This document shows positions 24,791 to 33,990 of a stretch of DNA of 64,000 nucleotides, one piece after another (within the stretch, counting starts at the first letter, position 1; every line of letters begins with the position of its first letter). The stretch is from Sandaracinaceae bacterium. GTDB taxonomy: Bacteria; Myxococcota_A; Polyangia; Polyangiales; Sandaracinaceae. The notes under the pieces were generated by a model. That model was not told the origin of the DNA. It saw only the letters and a program-made list of their open reading frames with translations, and searched no databases. The stretch spans positions 62,001-126,000 of the forward strand of contig JACKEC010000016.1 in assembly GCA_020633195.1 (NCBI GenBank), written 5' to 3'. Both the position numbers and the translations under genes were made by a program.

Positions 24791-27028
24791 TCAGCTGCCG
24801 CTCGAGGGGAAGGTCTTGCCGTTGATCTGGATGCGGTCGTCCACGATCAGGATCTTGGACTGCCCGACGATCATCTCGATCTTGTCGTCGCCGACGTGGA
24901 TCGTGGCGCCCTTCGACTCGATGAGGATCCCCGTGTTCGGTCCGTCGGGGGCGACCTCGATGAAGCGCTCGTCGCCCTGCGCGAGGACGATGTGTCGCTC
25001 CGCGTTCAGGACCATCTCGGTGCCCGCCCCGACGAACAGGCTGCTCTCGGGGACGGACAGCCGATAGGAGCCGTTGACCGTCACGCTCCGCGAGCCCTCC
25101 GTGACGAGGCGCTGATCGCCGGAGCAGAAGTCCGCCTGACGGCCGACGACGTGCCGCGTCTGATCGCCCTCCACGTGCACCTTGCGGTTGCCGAGGACCG
25201 CCACGAGCTGGTCGTGCTCGACCACGTTGGCCTGGTTGCGCTTCACCTTGGTCACGTGGTCGTGCTGGATCAGCTCGTCGAGGTCGCGCTCGGCGCGGAG
25301 GTGGACCCGCTCGATCCCCATCGCGTCCTCGAACGAGAGCTCGTTGTGGCCCGGCCCGTGCGGGACGGTCCGCGTGCGGAGGATGCTCTTCGTCGCCTGG
25401 ACGGGGAGCAGGTTCGGGGTCGGGTTCTCGCCGTTGTAGACGCACCCCGTCACGAGCGGCCGATCCGGATCCCCGTCGACGAACGCGACGACGACCTCCA
25501 TGCCGACGCGCGGGATGAACATGAACCCCGGGAACCCCTGCCCCGCCCACGCTTGCGAGACGCGGATCCAGCAGGTGTACGCGCCCGACGGCTTGGGATC
25601 CGCGCGGTCCCACGGGAACTGCACGAGGATGCGGCCGCGGCCGTCGGTGTGGACGTCCATGCCCATCGGGCCGGTGACCTTGGCCGTCTGGACGCTCGCG
25701 ATCTGCGGCTTGGGCGTCGCGCGCGTCGGCCGCCACGCCGCGCGGGTGGGGCGGCACTCGAAGCGGTTCTGGTAGTTCGTGCCCTCCGGCACCACCGGCG
25801 CGGCGCCCTCGAGCGCTGCGTCGCGCGGGCGGCTCGAGTGGACCACGCGGCTGACGTAGTACGCGCCGTCCGCGTCGGCCGCGGGGTGCCCGGTCAGCGT
25901 GAAGGTCCGGCCGGGTGAGAAGCCCATCACGAGGCCGACGCCCTCGACTACCGCGCGGTCTCGGTCCTGGAGCTCGCGTCGGATCGAGGCCTGATGGGTC
26001 GCGTCGTTCTCGCTGCAGTTGTCGAGGAGCGCGCCGTCGAGGCCGAGCACCGCTCGGTCGAGGTGGCCCGGGAGCCCGCTCGGGATCGCGGCGGTCTGCG
26101 CCATCGCGACGAGGGTGCCGAGCCCCTGCGCGTCCTCGTGGAGGGTCAGGTTGCGGGCGAGCCCGTGCTCGTAGACCTCGTGTCGCTGCGCCACCGGGCC
26201 CATCGCCGCGGGGTCGGCCTCCGCGCTCGCCTCGACCCTCGACCGGCTGCGCATCCAGTCGTGGTCGCGCACCGTGACCGCGCTCGACGCGAGCGCCACC
26301 GAGGGGACGAACCGGACCACGGGCTCGTCGTTCGCCCACTCGCGGAACGTCGCGTCGAACGGCACCGGCCCGCGCAGCGTGTCGGCCGCGGGCATGTGCC
26401 CGTTGCGGTCGAAGAGGACGACCTGCTCGGGGCCGTCGAGCCCGTGGGTGAACGCGTAGCCGATGCCCTCCTCCTCGAGGAGGCGGTGGACGAAGTCGAG
26501 CGACGTCTCCTGGTACTGCACGCAGTAGTCGCGGGTCTCGTAGGTCTCCGCGTCGAGCTGCGCCGCGTCGACGGAGCGGCGGTACGGGGCGAGCTCGGCC
26601 TCGAGCACCTCGACGACGATCTCGAGGGCGGTCTTGTCCTGGAAGATGCGGCTGGTCTTCGTGAGCGCGAGCGCGGCCAGCGCGGGGACGATCTCGACGG
26701 TGCACTCCTGCCGCGCCTGCACGCTGTCCCCGACGGTGACGCGCTGCACGATCCCGTAGAACACGCGGGACTGCTCGTGACGCTCGAGCATCACGCTCAC
26801 GTCCCGCCCGAGGAGCTGGCGACCATCGGCGACCTCGTCCTCCGCGGTCAGGCGCACGGTCATCCGGAAGGGGCGATCGAGCTCCTCGACAAGCTCGAAG
26901 TCGGCGACGAGGAAGGTCTCGGTCAGGTCCTCGCAGAAGAACCGGTAGTGGACCCGGCCGACGTCCTCCGCGAGCGGCAGGGCGATGTTGGGGGGCGCTT
27001 GGGGAGGGGGCGAACCGTCGTTGCTCAT
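24791..27028 (-). CDS. vgrG: Type VI secretion spike protein VgrG (TssI)
   Basis: 745 residues. The N-terminal gp27-like part starts HYRFFCEDLTETFLVADFE and has LLGRDVSVMLERH and the family block YCVQYQETSLDFVHRLLEEEGIGYAF. The gp5 OB-fold region holds VQFPWDRADPKPSGAYTCWIRVSQAWAG and GDPDRPLVTGCVYNGEN. A repetitive beta-prism region follows and ends at about 745 without an extra C-terminal enzyme domain, so cargo is expected to be a separate protein. It forms the trimeric puncturing tip of the type VI apparatus. No other tss genes are in the window. Confidence 0.93.
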   Translation of the reverse strand: MSNDGSPPPQAPPNIALPLAEDVGRVHYRFFCEDLTETFLVADFELVEELDRPFRMTVRLTAEDEVADGRQLLGRDVSVMLERHEQSRVFYGIVQRVTVGDSVQARQECTVEIVPALAALALTKTSRIFQDKTALEIVVEVLEAELAPYRRSVDAAQLDAETYETRDYCVQYQETSLDFVHRLLEEEGIGYAFTHGLDGPEQVVLFDRNGHMPAADTLRGPVPFDATFREWANDEPVVRFVPSVALASSAVTVRDHDWMRSRSRVEASAEADPAAMGPVAQRHEVYEHGLARNLTLHEDAQGLGTLVAMAQTAAIPSGLPGHLDRAVLGLDGALLDNCSENDATHQASIRRELQDRDRAVVEGVGLVMGFSPGRTFTLTGHPAADADGAYYVSRVVHSSRPRDAALEGAAPVVPEGTNYQNRFECRPTRAAWRPTRATPKPQIASVQTAKVTGPMGMDVHTDGRGRILVQFPWDRADPKPSGAYTCWIRVSQAWAGQGFPGFMFIPRVGMEVVVAFVDGDPDRPLVTGCVYNGENPTPNLLPVQATKSILRTRTVPHGPGHNELSFEDAMGIERVHLRAERDLDELIQHDHVTKVKRNQANVVEHDQLVAVLGNRKVHVEGDQTRHVVGRQADFCSGDQRLVTEGSRSVTVNGSYRLSVPESSLFVGAGTEMVLNAERHIVLAQGDERFIEVAPDGPNTGILIESKGATIHVGDDKIEMIVGQSKILIVDDRIQINGKTFPSSGS

Positions 27029-27172
27029 GCGGGCTCCGGGCGAGGTCCGGGTCCGTCACCCCTCCCTCGTTCTTCGCGCCAGCGCGGGCCGCGTCTGGGC
27101 GGCCGCGAGCCTACAACGAGCCTCCTTCGCTTGGGAACACGGCGGGCCGAGCGCCGGCGCCGCGCCCGAGGG

Positions 27173-27484
27173 TCACTCGTCGCCGAGCACGCACTCGATC
27201 ACGTCGCCCACCTTGCACTGACCCTCGAGCGGGTGACGGAGCGTCGCGCTGCCGACCACGCGGTAGCGGTTGCGCCGACCCTCGCGGAGGATGCGCAGGT
27301 AGCCCGAGGTCTCGAGCTCGGAGACGATCCGCTGGACGGTCCGCTCGGTGATGCCGACGAGGTCGGCCACCTCGCGGAGCCGCATCCGAGGGTCGCGCGC
27401 GAGGCACAACAGGACGAGCGCGTGGTTCGTGAAGAACGTCCACGCCTTCGCCCCCTCGTCCCGCTGCCCCGCCGACCGCGTCAT
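27173..27484 (-). CDS. Small winged-helix (MarR/ArsR-like) transcription regulator
   Basis: 103 residues. The core FFTNHALVLLCLARDPRMRLREVADLVGITERTVQRIVSELETSGYLRI is a winged helix-turn-helix, followed by a basic wing REGRRNRYRV and a short C-terminus. ATG at 27484 is chosen; longer readings add an Arg/Thr-rich tail with no conservation signal. It lies 19 bases after the outer-membrane lipoprotein gene on the same strand and may control it. Confidence 0.8.
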   Translation of the reverse strand: MTRSAGQRDEGAKAWTFFTNHALVLLCLARDPRMRLREVADLVGITERTVQRIVSELETSGYLRILREGRRNRYRVVGSATLRHPLEGQCKVGDVIECVLGDE

Positions 27485-27503
27485 CGCTCCCCGTCGAGCG
27501 CGC

Positions 27504-29000
27504 TCACTGCGCCTCGTCTCCCGCGTCGTCCTCCGCGTCGTCCGCGGGCGCGTCTGCCGGCGAGTCGTCGTCGTCACCCCGCCGCCAGCCGCCGCCGAGC
27601 GCCTGGTAGAGGCTCACCACCGCCGACAACTGACGTTGCTTCGTCTCGATGAGCTCCAGCTGCGCGTCCAGGGACTCGCGCCGCGCCGTCAGGACCTCGA
27701 GGTAGTCCGCGCGCGCCGACTGGAACAGCTGCGTGGAGATGTCGATCGAGTCGCTGAGCCGCGCGACGCGCCGCTCTCGGACCGCGTAGCTGCCGGCCAG
27801 GTTCTCCACGAGGTTCAGGCGATTGACCACCTCGATGTACGCCGAGAGGATCGTCCGCTCGTAGTTGATCACCGCCTGCCGCTGGCGCGCGTCCGCGCTG
27901 AAGTAGTCCGCGGTGATCCCGGTCCGGTTGAGGAGCGGCGCGGTGAGGTTGCCGAACACGGCGAAGAACAGCGAGCCCGGGGTCTCCACCAAGCGCAGGA
28001 TGTCGAACGACGAGTAGCCGATCCCCGCCTCGAGGCTCAGCGCGGGGAAGTACCGGGCGCGGGTCGCGCTGACGTCGAGGTCGGCGGCCTGGAGCTGGAG
28101 CTCCGCCGCCCGGATGTCGGGGCGGTTGATCAGGAGCTGGGTGGGGAGGCCGGCCACGAGCGTCCGCGGCTGCATGTCCATGAAGTGATCGCTGGCCCGG
28201 TCCACGTGCTGCGGGAAGCGCCCCACGAGGAAGTTGATGCGGTTCTCCGTCTCGACGATCTGCTGCCGCAGCTCGTACTCGCGGCTCTGGAACTGGAGCA
28301 GCTCGGCCTGGAACCGGGTGACCGCCAGCGAGGTCGTGCGCGCGGCCTGCCACTGCAGGCGCGCCGCGTCGACCGCGGAGCGCTGGATCTGCACGGTGTT
28401 GGAGACGACCTCGAGCCGCTGGTCGAGGGCCATCAGCTCGTAGTAGAGGCGCGCGATCTCGGCCACGAGCTCCGTGATCATGAAGTGCCGACCCTGGACG
28501 CTCGCGAGGTAGCGGTACGACGCCGCGTCGGCCTGGTTGCGGAGGCGGCCCCAGATGTCGACCTCCCACGACGCGTAGAGGCCGAGCGAGTAGCCCTGGA
28601 GGTTCGGGTCCAGGCCGGCCTGCTCGTCGCTGGCGCCCTGGCTCGAGGCGGAGCTGACCCGCTCGACGCCGCCGCCGAGGCCGGCGTTCAAGCTCGGGTA
28701 GATCTCACCGCGCCGCGCCATGACCTCGTAGCTCGCGATGAGGTTCTCCTGCACCGCGATGTTGAGCTCCTGGTTGTTCTCGAGCGCGAGCTCGACGAGC
28801 GCGGAGAGCTGCTCGTCGCCGAAGAGCTCGCGCCAGTCCATGAGGGCCGCGCTCTCGAGGTCGAGCTGCCCCTGATAGGAGGCGGGCATCGTCGTGGTCG
28901 CGTGCCTCGCCGCCCCCTGGGGGAGCGCGGGGACGCAGCCGGCGAGCAGGAAGAGCGAGAGCAGCGCGGCCGGGGGTCTGTGTACGTATCGCTTGAACAT
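27504..29000 (-). CDS. TolC/OprM-type outer-membrane efflux lipoprotein (NodT family)
   Basis: 498 residues. Signal with lipobox LFLLAGC. The mature part has the two-fold repeat of outer-membrane efflux proteins: LVELALENNQELNIAVQENL, DIWGRLRNQADAA, and in the second half NRPDIRAAELQLQAADLDVSATRARYFPALSLEAGIG. These proteins form the trimeric tunnel of RND or ABC efflux systems. The usual inner-membrane pump and adaptor genes are not beside it, so it must pair with a pump encoded elsewhere. An acidic tail (about 475-498) rich in Asp and Ala is unusual. Confidence 0.9.
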   Translation of the reverse strand: MFKRYVHRPPAALLSLFLLAGCVPALPQGAARHATTTMPASYQGQLDLESAALMDWRELFGDEQLSALVELALENNQELNIAVQENLIASYEVMARRGEIYPSLNAGLGGGVERVSSASSQGASDEQAGLDPNLQGYSLGLYASWEVDIWGRLRNQADAASYRYLASVQGRHFMITELVAEIARLYYELMALDQRLEVVSNTVQIQRSAVDAARLQWQAARTTSLAVTRFQAELLQFQSREYELRQQIVETENRINFLVGRFPQHVDRASDHFMDMQPRTLVAGLPTQLLINRPDIRAAELQLQAADLDVSATRARYFPALSLEAGIGYSSFDILRLVETPGSLFFAVFGNLTAPLLNRTGITADYFSADARQRQAVINYERTILSAYIEVVNRLNLVENLAGSYAVRERRVARLSDSIDISTQLFQSARADYLEVLTARRESLDAQLELIETKQRQLSAVVSLYQALGGGWRRGDDDDSPADAPADDAEDDAGDEAQ

Positions 29001-29251
29001 GCGGATCGGTCCGAATCAACGAGGAAAGGCGAGACCTGCGGGGCAGGTCGAGTGAGTGCGCGCCGTGCTTCGGCTCCTCGGTCTTGCAGCCCCCCCGAGC
29101 GAGCCCACCGGTCCCCCGCGAGGTCCGCGTGCGCGGAGCCGGCGTGGGGCGGCGAGCGTGTCGACCTCGTCGCGGCCGTCTCTCTGGATCCATCCGTGGC
29201 TCCTACGGAGGGAGCGCGGGCAGATCGCGTCGACGGCGAGGCGCGGCGAGG

Positions 29252-29638
29252 TCAGGCGAGCGGCGGGGCGCGGGCGGCGAGCCGGACCGGCGGCGCCGAC
29301 GAGGCGAGGCGGTCGCGCCGAGGCGCGTGGCTCGGGCCGATGTGCGCGGCCGCGAGGAGCCGAACGCGATCCTCGGTCGGGGTGATCCCGATCGAGAGGC
29401 GCTCGGGGCTCGAGGCGTCGTCGCTGCGCTCGGGGGCGTTCTCCTCCGCGGGGACGGCGGGGCGGTCGGCCTCTCGATGCGCGTCGTGCTCGTGGTAGCC
29501 CCCCGCGTACGTCGCGTCGGCCGGCTCGAAGCTCGCGGAGGCGAGCTCGTCCGAGGGCGCGGAGTGCGGGGTCGCGAGGCAGCCGACGAGGACCGCGAAG
29601 ATCGCGGTGGCGAGCCGGTGCTCGGGTACTTCGAACAC
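29252..29638 (-). CDS. Small putative lipoprotein
   Basis: 128 residues. The N-terminus MFEVPEHRLATAIFAVLVGCLATP has a short hydrophobic core and a possible lipobox (VLVGC). The rest is low-complexity and rich in Ala, Pro, His and Glu (GGYHEHDAHREADRP), with no recognisable domain. It may be real but is only weakly supported. The 251 bases between it and the efflux gene show no further gene. Confidence 0.45.
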   Translation of the reverse strand: MFEVPEHRLATAIFAVLVGCLATPHSAPSDELASASFEPADATYAGGYHEHDAHREADRPAVPAEENAPERSDDASSPERLSIGITPTEDRVRLLAAAHIGPSHAPRRDRLASSAPPVRLAARAPPLA

Positions 29639-29879
29639 GACTGCGGTCTATGGCGTGGGTGGGGGGGTGTCAAGGCGGATGTGGGGCGACATCGATTTCG
29701 CCTATCGGGCCCGCGTCGACCGCGCGCCTGGCCGCGCGCGCGGGCACGGAACCCGAAAACCACGGGGTTTTGGGCGCTCCTCGCGGACGCGGGGGCCCGG
29801 GCCGAAGCGGGATTCCCGAAACGGAGTTCCCCGGTTCTCGGGCCTCGCGCCGCCTCGCGCCGGGCGGCCCAGGAACCAA

Positions 29880-29900
29880 CCCGCAAGTCAGCTTGCGGGG
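29880..29900 (-). terminator. Hairpin just after the 29901-30374 gene
   Basis: CCCGCAAG and CTTGCGGG form a perfect 8-bp stem with a 4-base loop, beginning within a few bases of the stop codon on the minus strand and followed by a short T-containing tract (TTGGTT). A typical, if weak, intrinsic terminator for the metalloprotease/partner operon. The rest of 29639-29879 shows nothing recognisable. Confidence 0.65.
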
Positions 29901-30374
29901 TCAGGGGACGATGTCGACGACCGCGACCTCTTCCTCGTTCGAGACGAACCCTCGGTACTCGACCCGGACGCGGTAGCGACCGAAGGGCGGAGCGAGCGAG
30001 CACGTCGCGACGAGGTCGGGGTTGAAGTAGCTCTCCACGAACACCCCGACGAGGTCCGCGGGGTCGGGGGGCGGCAGCGCCGGCGGGGGGATCACCGGAC
30101 CCTCGTCGACCGGGGCGATCACGCCCTGGTGCTCGTCGCCCGCCTCGTCGACCGCGATCAAGAGCATCGGCTCGTCGGTGGGTGGGCTCGGCACGTCGAG
30201 GAGGCCGAACCCCGCGATCGGGATCACCGGCTCCTCCCCGGCGTCGATCCGCACCTCCGTCGGCACGCGCACGATCAGCCCTCGGAAGCTGGCGTCCGGG
30301 GCGCTTGGGGTCGCGGCGTTCCGCGCGAAGGTGTCGAGCGGGACCTGGGCCATGTCGGGGGGATCGATCTCCAT
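29901..30374 (-). CDS. Small acidic Pro-rich protein downstream of a metalloprotease
   Basis: 157 residues, no signal peptide. Strand-rich, with a Pro-rich middle (VIPPPALPPPDPADL) and C-terminal strands ending YRGFVSNEEEVAVVDIVP. It follows the putative effector gene by 9 bases and shares its terminator. Not recognised. An immunity protein, adaptor or second secreted component are all possible; position alone supports them. Confidence 0.65.
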   Translation of the reverse strand: MEIDPPDMAQVPLDTFARNAATPSAPDASFRGLIVRVPTEVRIDAGEEPVIPIAGFGLLDVPSPPTDEPMLLIAVDEAGDEHQGVIAPVDEGPVIPPPALPPPDPADLVGVFVESYFNPDLVATCSLAPPFGRYRVRVEYRGFVSNEEEVAVVDIVP

Positions 30375-30383
30375 GCGTGCTCC

Positions 30384-32240
30384 TCAGAACCGCGTCCAGC
30401 CGGCGCTCAGGTCGACCTTCTTCGCGGTCGGCGCGCACTCGGCGCAGAACGGGGACTTCTCTGTCGCGCCGTACATGACGCAATCGCCCTTGTCCGCGTT
30501 GCCGAACGTCGCCTTGAGCGCGAGGCCGGTGTGGCAGTGGGAGCCGAGGTGGCCGCGCGCGGTGTACTGGTTGGCGGGCTTGTCGGGCAGCGAGCCGCTG
30601 CCGTCGGCGACGAGCCCGAGCTGGTGGCCGACCTCGTGGGTCACCACCTGGTTCTGGTAGAGGGTGCTCTGGTTCCGCCACCACGCGCGCGTGCAGATGA
30701 TGACGATGTTGCCGGAGAGCGCGATCCCGCCGCGCATGCGGTTGACCAGGTTCACCTCGATCGAGAGGGTCCCCGTCGCCGCGGCCAGGCCGGTGACGTC
30801 GATCTCGACCTTGGGGCAGAGCTCCGGGTAGCCGGCCGAGTGGGACACCGGGCTGCACTTGGCCTCGGGGATCGCCACCTCGTCCGCGGCCGCGCCACCG
30901 TCCTCGAGGAACTTCGCGGAGACGAACCAGCCCTCGCCCGTGATGATGTCCTTCCACAGGTAGCGATCGCTCCCGCCGGCGCTCGCGAGCGGGATGACCA
31001 CCTTCGGCTTGCCGGGCCCGACGTCGACGCCCGCCTTGTGGACCGCCTGCGCGGCGTCCTTGACCGCGAGGTGATCGGTGTACGCGACGGCGAGGACGTA
31101 CGGCTCCTTCGCGGTCGTCCCGGCGGCGCCCGTGTACGCGGCGCGCGCGTTGTTCTTGAGGCTGGTCTTGTCGGCGTCGCCGTCGATGTTCTCGAGGTGG
31201 TTCATCGAGGCGGCGGCCAAGCCCTCGAACCGGATCCCGTGGTTGCCGAGCTCGGTCTTCGCGCTCGTGAGGTTGGCCGCGGTCGAGGCGAGGATCGCGC
31301 CCCCCGCGTCCTTCATCTTCACCTCCTGGTAGTAGACCAGGCGGCGCGTGGTGAGGGCCTGGCTGCGCTTCTTGATCCCGTGGTTGTCCTCGGCCTCGGC
31401 CTGGAACACGTCGCGGCCCGCGCAGGTGATCGTGAGGCTGCCGTCGACGATCTTCGTGCCGTCGCCCTCGGTGGTGAGGGCCACGTCGGTGTCGGTTTGG
31501 ATGAACTTCGCGTTCCGGCCCTTCTCGCCGCCCGTGTACGAGACGTTGCCCGGGCCGGGGATCAGGCGGAGCTTGAACGCGCTCGCGCCGGGCTTGTCGA
31601 ACTTCACGAGCAGACGCGGCTTCTGTCCGAGCCGATCGAGGTTCTTCACGATCGTGCCGTCGACCCACTTGGCGTCCTTGGGGAGGTTGACCCACTGGTC
31701 GACGCCGCTCGTCGCCACGGTCGCGTCGTCCCCCTCGAGCCACTCGATGGACACGAGCTTGGGCTCCTCGGTCTCGACCTCCGCCTCGGCCTCCGCGGGA
31801 GCCGCGGCGGGGGGCGCCTCGGGCTCCGCCGCGGCGGCCGCGGCCGCGCCCGGCGCCGCGCCCGTCTCGCCGATCGGCGGGGCCGCCGCGGTCTCGGCGG
31901 GCGCGTCCGCGAACGGGTCCGAGGTGTCGGGCTCGGCCTCGCGCGTGCCGGTGAGGAGCCGGCGATACGTCGAGGGGCTCTCGTAGAGCGTGAGCTCACC
32001 GCGCTCGATCGCGTCGGCGACCCAGCGGGCGAGCGCGTCGTTCCGAAGCCGCCCCGCTTCGAGGCCGTGATCGATCAGGAAGCTGCGCAGCTCTTGAGCC
32101 GCCACCGGATCTCGGAGGACCTCCGAGAGGGTCCGCCTCGCTCGCCACGCGTCGAGCGTGTCGCCGCCTCGTCCCGCGCCCGAGACCTCGAGCCGGTAGA
32201 CCAGATCGCCATTCGCGCGGAACGAGAACGCGGACACCAT
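30384..32240 (-). CDS. Large protein with HExxH metalloprotease domain, candidate secreted effector
   Basis: 618 residues, start ATG 32240 with GGAGGAGAG close upstream. Residues 1-95 are a helical domain (LRDPVAAQELRSFLIDHGLE), then a linker of Ala/Pro/Glu repeats, then beta-rich regions (about 190-480), then a protease-like C-terminus with VVTHEVGHQLGL near 530. The zinc motif is HExxHxxGxxAD rather than the metzincin HExxHxxGxxH, so the third ligand must be the Asp or one of the His in RGHLGSHCHTG. There is no signal peptide. Six or more Cys in the last 150 residues suggest a disulfide-bonded mature form. It lies near vgrG and may travel the same route (inference). Confidence 0.72.
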   Translation of the reverse strand: MVSAFSFRANGDLVYRLEVSGAGRGGDTLDAWRARRTLSEVLRDPVAAQELRSFLIDHGLEAGRLRNDALARWVADAIERGELTLYESPSTYRRLLTGTREAEPDTSDPFADAPAETAAAPPIGETGAAPGAAAAAAAEPEAPPAAAPAEAEAEVETEEPKLVSIEWLEGDDATVATSGVDQWVNLPKDAKWVDGTIVKNLDRLGQKPRLLVKFDKPGASAFKLRLIPGPGNVSYTGGEKGRNAKFIQTDTDVALTTEGDGTKIVDGSLTITCAGRDVFQAEAEDNHGIKKRSQALTTRRLVYYQEVKMKDAGGAILASTAANLTSAKTELGNHGIRFEGLAAASMNHLENIDGDADKTSLKNNARAAYTGAAGTTAKEPYVLAVAYTDHLAVKDAAQAVHKAGVDVGPGKPKVVIPLASAGGSDRYLWKDIITGEGWFVSAKFLEDGGAAADEVAIPEAKCSPVSHSAGYPELCPKVEIDVTGLAAATGTLSIEVNLVNRMRGGIALSGNIVIICTRAWWRNQSTLYQNQVVTHEVGHQLGLVADGSGSLPDKPANQYTARGHLGSHCHTGLALKATFGNADKGDCVMYGATEKSPFCAECAPTAKKVDLSAGWTRF

Positions 32241-32380
32241 CTCTCCTCCCCCCGGGACGGGCGGCGATTCTACACGCCCGGGACGGGGGGATGCGCCCAT
32301 CTTCCGCGGGCCGTCGGGCGACCCCCCATCGCTGGTCGAGGACGGCGACCCGAGGGGCCTCGTGTTACCCTGACGTGCAC

Positions 32381-33301
32381 GTGAGGTACGTCGCATGCGC
32401 CGCGCTGGCCGGATGGTTGTGCACCGCCAGCGCGCTCGTCGTCCACGCGCAGGAGCGCCCGAGCGCGGCGCTCCTCGCGACCAGCGTCGCCGGTGGCTTC
32501 GGCCCTGGCGCGCCGGAGGCGTTCGACCGCGTCCTGCGGAGCGAGCTCGGGGCGCTCGACCGGGTCCGCGTCCACGGCAGCGTCGCGCTCGAGCTCGACG
32601 ACGTCCAGCTCGCCCTCGGCTGCGAGGGGGAGACCCAGGCCTGCCTCGGCGCGGTCGCCCGCGAGATCGGGGTGCGCTTCCTGCTGCTCCCCAACCTCGA
32701 CCGGATCGGCAGCGAGGCCGTGCTGAGCGTCGCCCTCTTCGACGCGGACGCCGACGGCGCGCCCCGCCGCGTGGCCCGGCGCGCGTCGGGTCCCGACGCC
32801 GAGGGCGCGTTGGTGTCGGAGGTCCGCGGTCTGCTGGAGGAGCTCTTCGGCGTCACCGCCGCCCCGACCGAGGAGCCCCCCGATCCGGTCGAGGAGCCGT
32901 CGGTGACAGCGGGGCTGGAGCTCCCGCCGCCGTCCACGGGCGGCCCCGACGAGGCGCGGCTGGCGACGGCCGGCGTCGTCCTTTTCGTCGGGGTGGCGGG
33001 CCTGGCGCTCGGGGTCGGCTTCGGCGTCTCGACGCTCGACCGGCAGGCCGCCTACGAGCGCGCGCCGACCGACACGGTCGACGAAGCGGAGGAGGCGGGC
33101 CGCCGCCTGCGTCAGGCCAACGAGGACGCGATCACGGCGAACGTCCTGTTCGTGGCCGGCGGCGTCGCGACGGGGGCGGGGCTCGTCTGGTTGATCGCGG
33201 AGGTCGTCGCGGCGCCGAGCGGCGAGGCGCCCGAGGTGTCCGTGACGCCCCTCGCGAGCCCGACGCTCGCGGGCGTGTCGGTCTCCGGGAGGTGGCCGTG
33301 A
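32381..33301 (+). CDS. Secreted protein with C-terminal membrane helices, first gene of a kinase operon
   Basis: 306 residues from GTG 32381 (GTG 32375 is an alternative). A signal peptide (VRYVACAALAGWLCTASALVVHA) is followed by a domain with ATSVAGGFGPGAPEAFDRVLRSEL and an internal CEGETQACLGAVAREIG, resembling the TolB-N-like or FlgO-like domains seen in myxobacterial PEGA proteins (inference). Two hydrophobic segments near 200 and 250 are separated by a charged helix. The operon continues with a Cys-rich lipoprotein (GTGA overlap) and a Ser/Thr kinase (TTGA overlap). Confidence 0.75.
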   Translation: MRYVACAALAGWLCTASALVVHAQERPSAALLATSVAGGFGPGAPEAFDRVLRSELGALDRVRVHGSVALELDDVQLALGCEGETQACLGAVAREIGVRFLLLPNLDRIGSEAVLSVALFDADADGAPRRVARRASGPDAEGALVSEVRGLLEELFGVTAAPTEEPPDPVEEPSVTAGLELPPPSTGGPDEARLATAGVVLFVGVAGLALGVGFGVSTLDRQAAYERAPTDTVDEAEEAGRRLRQANEDAITANVLFVAGGVATGAGLVWLIAEVVAAPSGEAPEVSVTPLASPTLAGVSVSGRWP

Positions 33302-33990
33302 GGCCGGTGGCGATCGCCCTGTTGCTCGTCGGCTGCGCGGTGGACGCGGGCGCCCACCCCAACGCCTGCGACGACGACGGCGCGTGTCCGCCGGGGCGCC
33401 ACTGCCATCGACCCGAGGGCGTCGAGTCGGGCCTCTGCGTGCTCGACGAGGACGCCTGCGTGGCGACGACGGAGATCTGCAACGGGGTCGACGACGACTG
33501 CGACGGCGACGTCGACGAGGGCTTCGACCTCCACGTCCCGGAGCGCTGCGGCGCGTGTGACCGCGTGTGCACGGCGCCCAACTCGATGTGCGTGCCCGAC
33601 GGGTCGGGCGGGTTCACGTGCGGGTCGACCTGCGACCCGATGCGCTTCACCGACTGCGGCGCGGACACGTGCGTGGACACGTCGACCGACGAGGCGCACT
33701 GCGGGGGCTGCGGCGTGCGCTGCGACCCGGGCGAGGACTGCGTCGAGGGCGCCTGCCGCTGCGGCGGCGTCGCCGGCGGCGAGGACTGCGCGGGGACGGT
33801 GGCGTCGACCTGCTGCGGGACGCGCTGCGTCGACCTCAACACGAGCTCCGACCACTGCGGGTCGTGCAACGCGGCTTGCGGTATGAGCGGCGGCGCGCGC
33901 GTGTCCTGCGCCGAGCAGGTCTGCGATTGCGGCGACTGCCGGGCCCCGAACCGCTGCCTGAACCTCATCCTGATGGAGTGCCTGCGTTGA
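33298..33990 (+). CDS. Cys-rich lipoprotein with CNGVDDDCDG metal-binding-type motif
   Basis: 230 residues, GTG start overlapping the upstream stop. Lipobox in VRPVAIALLLVGC. The sequence has about 35 cysteines; EICNGVDDDCDGDVDEGF is the putative metal-binding motif (MopE-like) frequent in myxobacterial surface proteins, where the Asp residues are thought to bind calcium or copper. The later Cys patterns (CGGCGVRCDPGEDC, CGSCNAACG) resemble Stigma1-like repeats. Presumably extracellular and heavily disulfide-bonded; it may be the sensor or substrate of the coupled kinase (inference). Confidence 0.82.
   Translation: MRPVAIALLLVGCAVDAGAHPNACDDDGACPPGRHCHRPEGVESGLCVLDEDACVATTEICNGVDDDCDGDVDEGFDLHVPERCGACDRVCTAPNSMCVPDGSGGFTCGSTCDPMRFTDCGADTCVDTSTDEAHCGGCGVRCDPGEDCVEGACRCGGVAGGEDCAGTVASTCCGTRCVDLNTSSDHCGSCNAACGMSGGARVSCAEQVCDCGDCRAPNRCLNLILMECLR

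Noticed and set aside
22254..27059. A 1601-codon open frame on the minus strand across the lipoprotein, protease and VgrG genes
   Set aside because: It crosses several well-supported genes on both strands and shows no protein family; GC-rich shadow.
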